Source: Pseudomonas fluorescens (GTDB lineage Bacteria; Pseudomonadota; Gammaproteobacteria; Pseudomonadales; Pseudomonadaceae). Taken from it: 64,000 nucleotides of DNA. Below, piece by piece: positions 55,977-64,000 of this stretch. The notes under the pieces were generated by a model. That model was not told where the DNA came from and made no database searches. It was given only the letters and a program-made list of their open reading frames with translations. The stretch's first letter is position 1. Each line of letters starts with the position of its first letter. Position numbers and translations under genes: made by a program. The stretch lies in the NCBI RefSeq assembly GCF_902497785.1, contig NZ_CABVHK010000003.1, forward strand, positions 1 through 64,000, in the 5' to 3' direction.

Positions 55977-56208
55977 TATATCACAAGGCTGCAAAAAACG
56001 GAACTCGAATTCTGAATTCCTGGAGCACGCCTTCATTCGCGCCCTTGGAATCGCCCAAGGATGCGCCTATCTATAGAGAGAAGCGATGCACAGAGGCTCA
56101 GATTTGCCCTGTTCGTCTGATAGAATCGCGTTTTTCAGGGCGGCGACCATTGATCGCACCTCGCCCATTTCGTTTTAGCGAGCGCCATCGAGCGCAGAGA
56201 GAGCCTGT
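55836..56208. other. 373 bp divergent region between rpsB and map
   Basis: Contains the rpsB leader and promoter on the minus strand and the map promoter on the plus strand. No open frame with a ribosome binding site and no palindromic repeat element was seen apart from the leader hairpin. Confidence 0.6.
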
Positions 56209-56991
56209 ATGACCGTCACCCTCAAAACCCCGGAGGACATCGCAAAAATGCGTGTCGCCGGCAAACTGGCCGCCGACGTGCTGGAAATGATTGCCGAACA
56301 TGTCAAGCCGGGCATCACCACCGAAGAGCTGGACCGCATCTGCCACGACTACATCGTCAACGTGCAGCAGGCCATCCCTGCCCCGCTCAACTACAAGGGC
56401 TACCCGAAGTCGATCTGCACCTCGATCAACCATGTGGTCTGCCACGGCATTCCGAACGAGAAGCCGTTGAAGGATGGCGACACGCTGAACATCGACATCA
56501 CCGTCATCAAGGACGGTTACCACGGCGACACCAGCCGCATGTTCCACGTCGGCACAGTGCCGGTCTGGGCTGAGCGCCTGTCGCAGATCACTCAGGAATG
56601 CATGTACAAGGCCATCGAAATCGTCAAACCCGGCTGCCGCCTGGGCGACATTGGTGAAGTGATCCAGAAGCACGCCGAAAAGAACGGGTTCTCGGTGGTC
56701 CGCGAGTTCTGCGGCCACGGCATCGGCAAAGTGTTCCACGAAGAGCCGCAGATCCTGCACTACGGCCGTGCCGGCACCGGCATGGAACTGAAAGCCGGCA
56801 TGACCTTCACCATCGAACCGATGATCAACCAGGGCAAGGCCGACACCAAGGTGTTGGGCGACGGCTGGACCGCGATTACCAAGGACCGCAAGCTGTCGGC
56901 CCAGTGGGAACACACCTTGGTAGTGACCGACACCGGCTACGAGATCTTCACCTTGCGCAGCGATGACACCATCCCGCGCGTTTCGGCCTGA
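56209..56991 (+). CDS. map: Map, type I methionine aminopeptidase
   Basis: A 260-residue enzyme that removes the initiator methionine. The metal ligands are visible in NIDITVIKDGYHGDTSRMF (two Asp), CGHGIGKVFHEEP (His), FTIEPM (Glu) and the late EHTLVVT (Glu), and the substrate His in VVCHGIPNE. It is followed by glnD after 45 bp on the same strand, the usual rpsB-map-glnD arrangement. Confidence 0.97.
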   Translation: MTVTLKTPEDIAKMRVAGKLAADVLEMIAEHVKPGITTEELDRICHDYIVNVQQAIPAPLNYKGYPKSICTSINHVVCHGIPNEKPLKDGDTLNIDITVIKDGYHGDTSRMFHVGTVPVWAERLSQITQECMYKAIEIVKPGCRLGDIGEVIQKHAEKNGFSVVREFCGHGIGKVFHEEPQILHYGRAGTGMELKAGMTFTIEPMINQGKADTKVLGDGWTAITKDRKLSAQWEHTLVVTDTGYEIFTLRSDDTIPRVSA

Positions 56992-57036
56992 TCCGGCCCG
57001 CACTGCACTCAGCCTTATAGAAAGGAAAGCCAATCG

Positions 57037-59739
57037 ATGCCGCAGGTGGATCCCGAACTCTTCGACCGTGGCCAGTTCCAGGCTGAACTGGCCCTGAAGG
57101 CCAGCCCGATCGCGGCTTTCAAGAAGGCCATCCGCCAGGCGCGCGAGGTGCTTGACGGGCGCTTTCGCAGCGGCCGCGAGATTCGCCGGCTGATCGAGGA
57201 TCGTGCGTGGTTCGTCGACAACATCCTGCAAAAGGCCTGGGAGCAGTTCGACTGGAGTGAAGACGCCGACATCGCGCTGGTGGCGGTGGGCGGCTACGGT
57301 CGCGGCGAGTTGCATCCCTTTTCCGACATCGACTTGCTGATCCTGCTGGACAGTGCCGACCATGAGATCTTTCGCGATTCCATCGAGCGTTTTCTGACGC
57401 TGTTGTGGGACATCGGCCTGGAAGTCGGTCAGAGCGTTCGCTCGGTCGACGAATGCGCGGTAGAGGCCCGCGCCGACCTGACGGTGATCACCAACCTGAT
57501 GGAAAGCCGCACCATCGCCGGCCCCGAGCGCTTGCGCCAACGCATGCTGGAAGTCACCAGCACCGCGCACATGTGGCCGAGCAAGGATTTCTTCCTGGCC
57601 AAACGTGCCGAGCAGAAAGCCCGCCATCACAAGTACAACGACACCGAATACAACCTGGAACCCAACGTCAAAGGCTCGCCCGGCGGACTACGGGATATTC
57701 AGACGATTCTGTGGGTGGCCCGCCGTGAGTACGGCACGTTGAACCTGCGGGCGCTGGCCGGCGAAGGTTTCCTGGTCGAGAGCGAAAACGCGTTGCTGGC
57801 CTCCTCCCAGGAATTCCTGTGGAAGGTGCGTTACGCGCTGCACATGCTCGCCGGCCGTTCCGAAGACCGCCTGCTGTTCGATCACCAGCGTTCGATTGCG
57901 ACGTTGCTCGGTTTCGAGGGCGATGACGCCAAGCAAGCCATCGAAAATTTCATGCAGCAGTATTACCGGGTGGTCATGAGCATCGCCCAACTCAGCGATC
58001 TGATCATTCAGCACTTCGAGGAAGTGATCCTGGCGCCGGAAGATGAAGCGCCGCCGCAGCCGATCAACTCGCGTTTCCAGCTGCACGACGGTTATATCGA
58101 GGCACGCAACGACAACGTATTCCTCCGCACGCCATTTGCCATGCTCGAAATTTTCGTGCTGATGGCCCAGCAGCCGGAAATCAAGGGTGTGCGGGCCGAC
58201 ACCATTCGTCTGCTGCGCGAAAACCGTCACTTGATCGATGACGATTTCCGCAACGATATCCGCAACACCAGCCTGTTCATCGAACTGTTCAAGTGCAAGA
58301 TCGGCATCCACCGCAACCTGCGACGGATGAACCGTTACGGCATTCTCGGGCGCTATCTGCCGGAGTTCGGCTTTATCGTCGGGCAAATGCAGCACGACCT
58401 GTTCCACATCTACACGGTCGACGCGCATACCCTGAACCTGATCAAACACCTGCGTAAGTTGCAGTACACGCAAGTGTCGGAAAAATTCCCGTTGGCCAGC
58501 AAGCTCATGGGCAAGCTGCCGAAACCCGAGCTGATCTACCTCGCCGGCCTGTATCACGACATTGGCAAGGGGCGACATGGCGATCACTCGGAAATCGGCG
58601 CCGTGGATGCCGAAGCGTTTTGCCAGCGCCATCAACTGCCCGTGTGGGACAGCCGGCTGATCGTCTGGCTGGTACAAAACCATCTGGTGATGTCGACCAC
58701 CGCACAGCGCAAGGATTTGTCCGACCCGCAGGTGATCCACGATTTCGCCCAGGCCGTCGGCGACGAAACCCGCCTCGACTATCTGTATGTGCTGACCGTT
58801 GCCGACATCAACGCCACCAACCCGACGCTGTGGAATTCCTGGCGCGCCAGCCTGCTGCGCCAGCTCTACACCGAGACCAAGCGTGCGTTGCGCCGTGGCC
58901 TGGAAAACCCGGTGGATCGCGAAATGCAGATCCGTCAGACCCAGAGCGCCGCCCTCGATATTCTGGTGCGCGGCGGCACCGATCCGGATGACGTCGAACA
59001 GTTGTGGTCGCAATTGGGCGATGACTATTTCCTGCGCCACACTGCCGGCGATGTGGCCTGGCACACCGACGCAATCCTGCAGCAGCCGGCCGACGGCGGC
59101 CCGTTGGTACTGATCAAGGAAACCACCCAGCGCGAATTCGAGGGTGGCACGCAGATCTTCATCTACGCGCCGGATCAGCACGACTTCTTTGCCGTGACCG
59201 TGGCCGCGATGGACCAGCTCAATCTGAACATTCACGACGCCCGGGTCATCACATCCAGCAGCCAGTTCACCCTCGACACCTACATCGTGCTCGATACTGA
59301 CGGCGACTCGATTGGCGATAACCCGGCGCGGGTCAAGCAGATCCGCGAAGGCCTGACCGAAGCGCTGCGCAACCCGGACGACTACCCGACGATCATCCAA
59401 CGACGCGTGCCGCGCCAGCTCAAGCATTTCGCGTTTGCGCCCCAGGTGACCATTCACAACGACGCCCAGCGCCCGGTGACGGTGCTGGAACTCAGTGCCC
59501 CGGATCGCCCGGGCCTGCTGGCACGGATCGGCACGATTTTCCTCGAATTCGATCTGTCGCTGCAAAACGCCAAGATTGCGACCCTCGGCGAACGCGTTGA
59601 AGACGTTTTCTTTATTACCGACGCCAACAACCATCCGTTGTCCGACCCGCTGCTGTGCAGTCGTTTGCAGGATGCAATTGTCGAGCAGCTCAGCGTCAGC
59701 GCGGAACCGGACATCAAATTGTCGCGAATCAGTATTTGA
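57037..59739 (+). CDS. glnD: GlnD, PII uridylyltransferase/uridylyl-removing enzyme
   Basis: The 900-residue nitrogen sensor that adds and removes UMP on PII. The N-terminal nucleotidyltransferase domain has [19 protein letters not shown], and the central HD hydrolase domain has [18 protein letters not shown]. Two C-terminal ACT domains bind glutamine ([22 protein letters not shown] and [19 protein letters not shown]). The start follows an AAAGGAAAG ribosome binding site. Length and domain order are normal. Confidence 0.97.
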   Translation: MPQVDPELFDRGQFQAELALKASPIAAFKKAIRQAREVLDGRFRSGREIRRLIEDRAWFVDNILQKAWEQFDWSEDADIALVAVGGYGRGELHPFSDIDLLILLDSADHEIFRDSIERFLTLLWDIGLEVGQSVRSVDECAVEARADLTVITNLMESRTIAGPERLRQRMLEVTSTAHMWPSKDFFLAKRAEQKARHHKYNDTEYNLEPNVKGSPGGLRDIQTILWVARREYGTLNLRALAGEGFLVESENALLASSQEFLWKVRYALHMLAGRSEDRLLFDHQRSIATLLGFEGDDAKQAIENFMQQYYRVVMSIAQLSDLIIQHFEEVILAPEDEAPPQPINSRFQLHDGYIEARNDNVFLRTPFAMLEIFVLMAQQPEIKGVRADTIRLLRENRHLIDDDFRNDIRNTSLFIELFKCKIGIHRNLRRMNRYGILGRYLPEFGFIVGQMQHDLFHIYTVDAHTLNLIKHLRKLQYTQVSEKFPLASKLMGKLPKPELIYLAGLYHDIGKGRHGDHSEIGAVDAEAFCQRHQLPVWDSRLIVWLVQNHLVMSTTAQRKDLSDPQVIHDFAQAVGDETRLDYLYVLTVADINATNPTLWNSWRASLLRQLYTETKRALRRGLENPVDREMQIRQTQSAALDILVRGGTDPDDVEQLWSQLGDDYFLRHTAGDVAWHTDAILQQPADGGPLVLIKETTQREFEGGTQIFIYAPDQHDFFAVTVAAMDQLNLNIHDARVITSSSQFTLDTYIVLDTDGDSIGDNPARVKQIREGLTEALRNPDDYPTIIQRRVPRQLKHFAFAPQVTIHNDAQRPVTVLELSAPDRPGLLARIGTIFLEFDLSLQNAKIATLGERVEDVFFITDANNHPLSDPLLCSRLQDAIVEQLSVSAEPDIKLSRISI

Positions 59740-59753
59740 ACAGGCCGGCTCTT

Positions 59754-59853
59754 TGTAGGAGCGAGCTTGCTCGCGATGAACTAACAAACGCCGCGAGGCA
59801 TCAGGTGCCCCGCATTTGCGCTGACGACCATCGCGAGCAAGCTCGCTCCTACA
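59754..59853. repeat. Paired palindromic repeat (GTAGGAGCGAGC type)
   Basis: TGTAGGAGCGAGCTTGCTCG with CGATGA, and the inverted CATCGCGAGCAAGCTCGCTC with CTACA, bracket about 50 bp. It begins 14 bp after glnD and ends 37 bp before dapC. Confidence 0.9.
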
Positions 59854-59890
59854 GGGACCAGCGTCGCCCCACACCGAACGAGATCTACCG

Positions 59891-61090
59891 ATGAACAACG
59901 CTCTGACCCAGCTCCAGCCCTACCCGTTCGAGAAGCTCCGCGCCCTGCTCGGCAGCGTCACACCTAACCCGGACAAGCGACCTATCGCGCTGTCCATCGG
60001 CGAGCCGAAGCACCGCTCACCCGGCTTTGTCGCCGAAGCCTTGGCAAGCAACCTGGATCAGATGGCCGTTTACCCGACTACCCTGGGCATTCCGGCCCTG
60101 CGTGAAGCCATCGCCGCGTGGTGCGAACGCCGTTTCAACGTCCCGAACGGCTGGCTCGACCCGGCGCGCAACGTGCTGCCGGTGAATGGCACCCGCGAGG
60201 CGCTGTTCGCGTTTACCCAGACCGTGGTCAACCGTGGCGACGACGCGCTGGTGGTCAGCCCAAACCCGTTTTATCAAATCTACGAAGGCGCAGCGTTCCT
60301 CGCCGGCGCCAAGCCGCATTACCTGCCGTGCCTGGACGAGAACGGTTTCAACCCGGATTTCGATGCCGTTTCCCCGGACATCTGGAAACGCTGCCAGATA
60401 CTGTTCCTCTGCTCTCCGGGCAACCCGACCGGCGCATTGATCCCGTCCGAAACCCTGAAGAAACTGATCGCCCTCGCCGACGAATATGACTTCGTGATCG
60501 CCGCCGACGAATGCTACAGCGAGCTGTACTTCGATGAGCAAACCCCGCCGGCCGGACTGCTCAGCGCCTGCGCGGAACTGGGCCGCAAGGATTTCAAGCG
60601 TTGCGTGGTGTTCCACAGCCTGTCCAAGCGCTCCAACCTGCCGGGCCTGCGTTCGGGTTTTGTCGCCGGAGACGCTGAGATCCTCAAAGGCTTCCTGCTC
60701 TATCGCACTTATCACGGCTGCGCGATGCCGGTGCAGACTCAACTCGCAAGCGTTGCCGCATGGAATGATGAAGCGCATGTGCGGGCCAACCGTGACTTGT
60801 ACCGCGAGAAGTACGATGCGGTGCTGGCAATCCTCAGCCCGGTCATGGATGTGCAGCGTCCGGATGGCGGTTTTTACCTGTGGCCGAATGTTGAAGGAGA
60901 TGACGAGGCGTTCTGCAGGGACTTGTTCGTCGAAGAACATGTGACCGTGGTGCCGGGCTCTTACCTGTCCCGTGAAGTCGATGGGTTCAACCCGGGCGCA
61001 GGCCGCGTGCGCCTGGCGCTGGTTGCGCCACTGGCTGAATGTGTCGAAGCGGCAGAACGTATTCGCAGTTTTATTATTCGCCGCAAGTAA
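59891..61090 (+). CDS. dapC: DapC, N-succinyl-L,L-diaminopimelate aminotransferase
   Basis: A 399-residue fold-type I PLP aminotransferase in lysine and diaminopimelate synthesis. The cofactor lysine is in SLSKRSNLPGLRSGF, the PLP-binding Asp/Tyr in ADECYSELYF, and the substrate motif in CSPGNPTGALIP. MNNALTQLQPYPFEKLRAL is the Pseudomonas DapC start. The glnD-dapC order is that of P. aeruginosa. A hairpin follows the gene. Confidence 0.94.
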   Translation: MNNALTQLQPYPFEKLRALLGSVTPNPDKRPIALSIGEPKHRSPGFVAEALASNLDQMAVYPTTLGIPALREAIAAWCERRFNVPNGWLDPARNVLPVNGTREALFAFTQTVVNRGDDALVVSPNPFYQIYEGAAFLAGAKPHYLPCLDENGFNPDFDAVSPDIWKRCQILFLCSPGNPTGALIPSETLKKLIALADEYDFVIAADECYSELYFDEQTPPAGLLSACAELGRKDFKRCVVFHSLSKRSNLPGLRSGFVAGDAEILKGFLLYRTYHGCAMPVQTQLASVAAWNDEAHVRANRDLYREKYDAVLAILSPVMDVQRPDGGFYLWPNVEGDDEAFCRDLFVEEHVTVVPGSYLSREVDGFNPGAGRVRLALVAPLAECVEAAERIRSFIIRRK

Positions 61091-61099
61091 CTCGAACTT

Positions 61100-61126
61100 G
61101 CCTGCACTGCGCAACGCAGTGCAGGC
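61100..61126 (+). terminator. Hairpin after dapC, probable terminator
   Basis: GCCTGCACTGC and GCAGTGCAGGC form an 11 bp perfect stem with the loop GCAAC, nine bases after the dapC stop codon. The following sequence is AT-rich but the T run is poor, so termination may be partial. Confidence 0.65.
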
Positions 61127-61250
61127 ATTAATAACTCTTTGCAACAACCACTAATGAATACCAACTTTACGCCCGCCCGCACACCCAACTAACCTCCGAC
61201 CAGAACCTTACCTGACCCACAACTTCAAAGTTCTAACACGGAGAACAATA

Positions 61251-61976
61251 ATGTCTGACACACACCCCTGCAAAATAATCAGCAACTTTGATAGCCAAGC
61301 CTCTTATAACGCTGCCATCAGTGAAAGCACTGCCAACAAACAAAACGCTTCCAGCACAGGCAGGCAAAAACGTGGTGTCGCCACCCATACCAAATTCTGG
61401 GCTAGCCATAGAACCCTTAAAATCGCGTTCCTTAACCCTCCCTCCGATGCGCACCGTAAAGCGGCCACGGAAGCTATCAAGCAATGGCAGCCTTCCATCA
61501 ATCTGAGCCTGGAGTTCGCACACGATGCCGAGGGCGACATTAGAATCACAATGGAAGCGCCTTTGAATTATTCGGCCGTGGGCACCGATGCCACCCTGCG
61601 CGGGCCTGGCGAAAACACAATGAACATCGGCACCGACCTTACACATCCGGGGTTTGAAAGCGCCGTGTTGCATGAGTTCGGACACGCACTGGGACTGGAA
61701 CATGAACACCAGCATCCGCACGCCGATATCCCGTGGAACAAACCCCTCGTCTATTACCATTACCTGACTCGCTACAACTGGTCCAAAGAAGAGGTCGACC
61801 ACAACTTATTCAGAAAACTCGAAACAACAAACACTCGAACTACACCCTACGACACAACATCAATAATGCATTACGCAGTTCCCAACGAATTGACTACAGG
61901 CGAATGGTTTGTGGAAAAAAACAAACACATCAGTCAAAACGATCGGAGACTGATGCGTAAAATCTATCCTAAGTAA
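61251..61976 (+). CDS. Astacin-like (M12A-type) zinc metalloprotease, first of a tandem pair
   Basis: A 241-residue metzincin. The zinc motif HEFGHALGLEHE places His141, His145 and His151 as ligands and Glu142 as the catalytic base, with an astacin-like HEHQHP continuation. The Met-turn SIMHY is at 204-208 (Met206). No signal peptide or membrane helix is present. The N-terminal 45 residues include Cys7 and a basic motif GRQKRG (37-42) just before the catalytic domain, resembling a short pro-segment. The GGAG ribosome binding site is eight bases before the ATG. Composition is more AT-rich than the flanking core genes. The substrate is unknown. Confidence 0.82.
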   Translation: MSDTHPCKIISNFDSQASYNAAISESTANKQNASSTGRQKRGVATHTKFWASHRTLKIAFLNPPSDAHRKAATEAIKQWQPSINLSLEFAHDAEGDIRITMEAPLNYSAVGTDATLRGPGENTMNIGTDLTHPGFESAVLHEFGHALGLEHEHQHPHADIPWNKPLVYYHYLTRYNWSKEEVDHNLFRKLETTNTRTTPYDTTSIMHYAVPNELTTGEWFVEKNKHISQNDRRLMRKIYPK

Positions 61977-62012
61977 AAACTCTCCCATAAAAAACATTAC
62001 ACGGACGTATAT

Positions 62013-62768
62013 ATGACTAGCGCAGTTTGTTGCCACATCAAAAAACCGGAAGACATTCAAGCTTCTTACGACATTGCTATCGCTGAAAATCCGGCGAATC
62101 GGCAAACCTCTGTGACCGGCCGCAAAAAGCGGGCAGCGGGCAAGCACACTTATTTCTGGGCACCCGGTCGAACCTTACGCATTGCATTTCTAAACGGAGA
62201 TCAAAGTTTCAAGGACGCTGTCAAGGCAGCGGTCAGTATCTGGCAGCCCTACGTAAATCTGAATTTCGAATTCGTAGGAGGCGCAGAAGGTGATATCCGC
62301 ATCAAGAGTGAAGCAGGCATCTACTGGTCCTACATCGGCACCAACGCCTTGACCGAAACCGATCAGAGCCTCCCGACCATGCGACTCTCACCGGATCACA
62401 CTCTTTCCTTGAAATTCTTCAATGCCAATACCCTGCACGAATTCGGTCACGTATTGGGTGCAGAACATGAACATCTGCACCCCGAGTCGACCATTCCCTG
62501 GAACCGACAGGCAGTCTACGCGGACCATGGAGTGCCGGAGGACGCAGATGAAGACCACGACGCGCGACGCATGGTTGACGAACGCTACTTCAATCTTCTC
62601 GATGCCAGTGAAGTTGCTTATTCACCTTACGATCCACTGTCGATCATGCACTACGCCGTGCGCCAGGACTGGACCGAAGGCAACTTCAAGATCGACCTCA
62701 ACTTTGTTTTAAGCGAAAAAGACAAAGCATTCATGGCGGCGATTTATCCTTTTCCTGCACAACAGTAA
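62013..62768 (+). CDS. Astacin-like (M12A-type) zinc metalloprotease, second of a tandem pair
   Basis: A 251-residue paralogue of the preceding gene, 36 bp downstream. Zinc motif HEFGHVLGAEHE puts His142, His146 and His152 as ligands with Glu143 catalytic; Met-turn SIMHY is at 210-214 (Met212). It shares the N-terminal layout (ASYDIAIAENPANRQ, GRKKRA at 36-41, then FWAPGRTLRIAFLN), with Cys6 and Cys7. An extra acidic loop (VPEDADEDHD) lies after the zinc site. No export signal is seen. The ribosome binding site is weak, so coupling to the first gene is possible. Divergence between copies suggests different substrates or an old duplication. Confidence 0.82.
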   Translation: MTSAVCCHIKKPEDIQASYDIAIAENPANRQTSVTGRKKRAAGKHTYFWAPGRTLRIAFLNGDQSFKDAVKAAVSIWQPYVNLNFEFVGGAEGDIRIKSEAGIYWSYIGTNALTETDQSLPTMRLSPDHTLSLKFFNANTLHEFGHVLGAEHEHLHPESTIPWNRQAVYADHGVPEDADEDHDARRMVDERYFNLLDASEVAYSPYDPLSIMHYAVRQDWTEGNFKIDLNFVLSEKDKAFMAAIYPFPAQQ

Positions 62769-62834
62769 ATTGAACATCCATTCACGTGATGGCAATTGCT
62801 GTGGATATCCCCGAGAGAAAAGCCAAGGCCCGGA

Positions 62835-64000
62835 TTATTTGATGGGCCCCAGATTCGCTTCACTTAAATCCAGCTCCCCCAACACCTCGCGCAATACGTC
62901 ATCGCCAATTTGGTGATGACGGCTAAGCTTGTACAACTCTAGGCGCTGCGCCTTTAACGCTTTCAAGCGTAAGCGGCGCTCCAGCAAATCCATCTGAAAC
63001 GCCAGTGCCTGGGCTTCCGCCGAATCGTTGAACACGTCCAGTTGATGGCGGTATTCGGACATGATCCGGGCCTTGAGTTCAATGGCCATCGCCGCCTGAG
63101 CCGCGTCCTGAGGATTGACCTCTTCGATCTCTAACGCGTGAATCGCCGCCTCGGCGGTTTTACGCCAGGCATCGCGCACTTCGCCGCGACGCTTGTCATC
63201 GGGGCTCTTTTCGATACCGCGCAGTAACAGAGGCAGCGCCACACACGCTGCAATCAACGACAGAAGAATCACACCGGCCGCGATGAATATCAGCAAATCA
63301 CGCTCGGGAAAGGCCTCACCGCCGATCAATATCGGCACCGACAGCACGCCCGCCAGCGTCACCGCCCCGCGCACACCGCCGACAGTCAGCAGCCAGCAGG
63401 ATCGCGCCGTCGGTACCTGGGTCATCTGGCTTTTACCGCGCAAGCGCCGCAGCAGAACCGACAAACGCCAGATGCTCTGCACCCACACGAACCGCAACAC
63501 CAACAGCACCAGGAAAATCGCCACCACGTCGAGGCAACGATAGAGCAGTGTCGGCCACAAGGCGGTTTCATGGCTGGCCACGGCTTTGATGATGTCCGGC
63601 AGTTGCAAACCCAGCAGCAGGAAGATCAGGCCGTTGAAAGCAAATTCCAGCAGCGACCAGACGCTGCGGTTGAGCAGTCGGGTGCTGGTCTGGCGCGGCA
63701 GCAGGTCGAGCCAGCTCTGCATCATGCCCGCCGCCACGGCAGACAGAATCCCCGAAGCCCCGAGGCGCTCGGCCAGCACATAGGCCGCAAACGGCAGCAG
63801 CAACATGAAGACAACGTGCGTCGCCGGGTCATCCCAGCCGCGCGCGATCATCCACGAGCGCAGACGCCCCACCAGCCAGCTCAGCGCGACACCGACCGCG
63901 AGGCCGCCGACCGCCACCAACACGAACGTCACACTGGCGTTGGCCAGGGAAAACACCCCGGTTATCGCCGCGGCCAAGGCGAACTTGAACGTCACCAGAC
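62835..64000 (-). CDS. Na+/H+ antiporter (NhaP/CPA1-type), 5' end outside the window
   Basis: The visible part is the C-terminal 386 or more residues of a cation/proton antiporter. At least seven hydrophobic helices are present with the conserved LARGAVTLAG-like stretch here as GGVRGAVTLAGVLS, then a cytoplasmic helical tail of about 130 residues (RRGEVRDAWRKTAEAAIHALEIEEVN). The frame is open to the window edge, and the first Met in it (63995) is inside a membrane segment, so the true start lies beyond 64000. In P. aeruginosa an antiporter gene also follows dapC. Confidence 0.88.
   Translation of the reverse strand, partial: LVTFKFALAAAITGVFSLANASVTFVLVAVGGLAVGVALSWLVGRLRSWMIARGWDDPATHVVFMLLLPFAAYVLAERLGASGILSAVAAGMMQSWLDLLPRQTSTRLLNRSVWSLLEFAFNGLIFLLLGLQLPDIIKAVASHETALWPTLLYRCLDVVAIFLVLLVLRFVWVQSIWRLSVLLRRLRGKSQMTQVPTARSCWLLTVGGVRGAVTLAGVLSVPILIGGEAFPERDLLIFIAAGVILLSLIAACVALPLLLRGIEKSPDDKRRGEVRDAWRKTAEAAIHALEIEEVNPQDAAQAAMAIELKARIMSEYRHQLDVFNDSAEAQALAFQMDLLERRLRLKALKAQRLELYKLSRHHQIGDDVLREVLGELDLSEANLGPIK

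Noticed and set aside
57688..59898. A 736-codon open frame on the minus strand
   Set aside because: Antisense to glnD, which has all its expected domains.
61251..62768. The metalloprotease pair as type I secreted serralysins
   Set aside because: There are no glycine-rich RTX nonapeptides, the proteins are about half the size, and no ABC exporter genes are adjacent. The Met-turn and HEHxHP motif point to an astacin-like class instead.

Overview
The window is chromosomal DNA, GC-rich and densely coding, from a Pseudomonas of the fluorescens group. The evidence is the gene content and the gene order, which from memory closely follows the P. aeruginosa recA-mutS-rpoS-surE-eno-pyrG-dnaE-lpx-bamA-rpsB-glnD-dapC block, together with a GacA-controlled rsmZ small RNA between fdxA and rpoS and many short palindromic repeats of the fluorescens type. 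No rRNA, tRNA, CRISPR array or insertion sequence was seen.

Layout. (1) 1-12.5 kb: kup (potassium uptake), rimO, a GNAT acetyltransferase, a degenerate RsuA-type pseudouridine synthase, yehS, rhlG, trmO, the fpr/finR divergent pair, dgkA, the response regulator erdR, the tRNA modification gene tapT, a PA3611-type secreted protein and an orphan 64-residue protein. (2) 12.8-16.1 kb: a LOG-family protein, then recX, recA (with a LexA box) and pncC. (3) 16.1-17.8 kb: the usual tailocin (R-type pyocin-like) insertion site between pncC and mutS. Only a repressor, a holin and a fragment of the endolysin remain, with a cluster of operator-like palindromes. (4) 17.9-30.7 kb: mutS, fdxA, rsmZ, rpoS, nlpD, pcm, surE, truD, ispF, then fghA-adhC with the divergent regulator gfnR (formaldehyde detoxification), then ispD-ftsB. 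(5) 30.9-41.1 kb: eno, kdsA, pyrG, tilS, accA, dnaE. (6) 41.2-53.8 kb: one long minus-strand envelope cluster, rnhB-lpxB-lpxA-fabZ-lpxD-ompH-bamA-rseP-dxr-cdsA-uppS-frr-pyrH read right to left, with many 1-4 bp stop/start overlaps. (7) 54-59.7 kb: tsf and rpsB on the minus strand, map and glnD on the plus strand. (8) 59.9-64 kb: dapC, two tandem astacin-like metalloproteases with no export signal (the clearest accessory insertion here), and the 3' part of a Na+/H+ antiporter that runs off the window.

How the genes fit together. Most of the window is core: lipid A and KDO synthesis (lpxA/B/D, fabZ, kdsA), outer-membrane assembly (bamA, ompH), isoprenoid and undecaprenyl synthesis (ispD, ispF, dxr, uppS), phospholipid synthesis (cdsA, accA), envelope stress (rseP), translation (rpsB, tsf, frr, map), DNA replication and repair (dnaE, mutS, recA/recX), and stationary-phase/Gac control (rpoS, rsmZ). 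The parts worth a second look are the collapsed tailocin locus with its operators, the metalloprotease pair, the RsuA-family protein that has lost its catalytic motifs, and the fghA terminator that abuts the ispF start codon.
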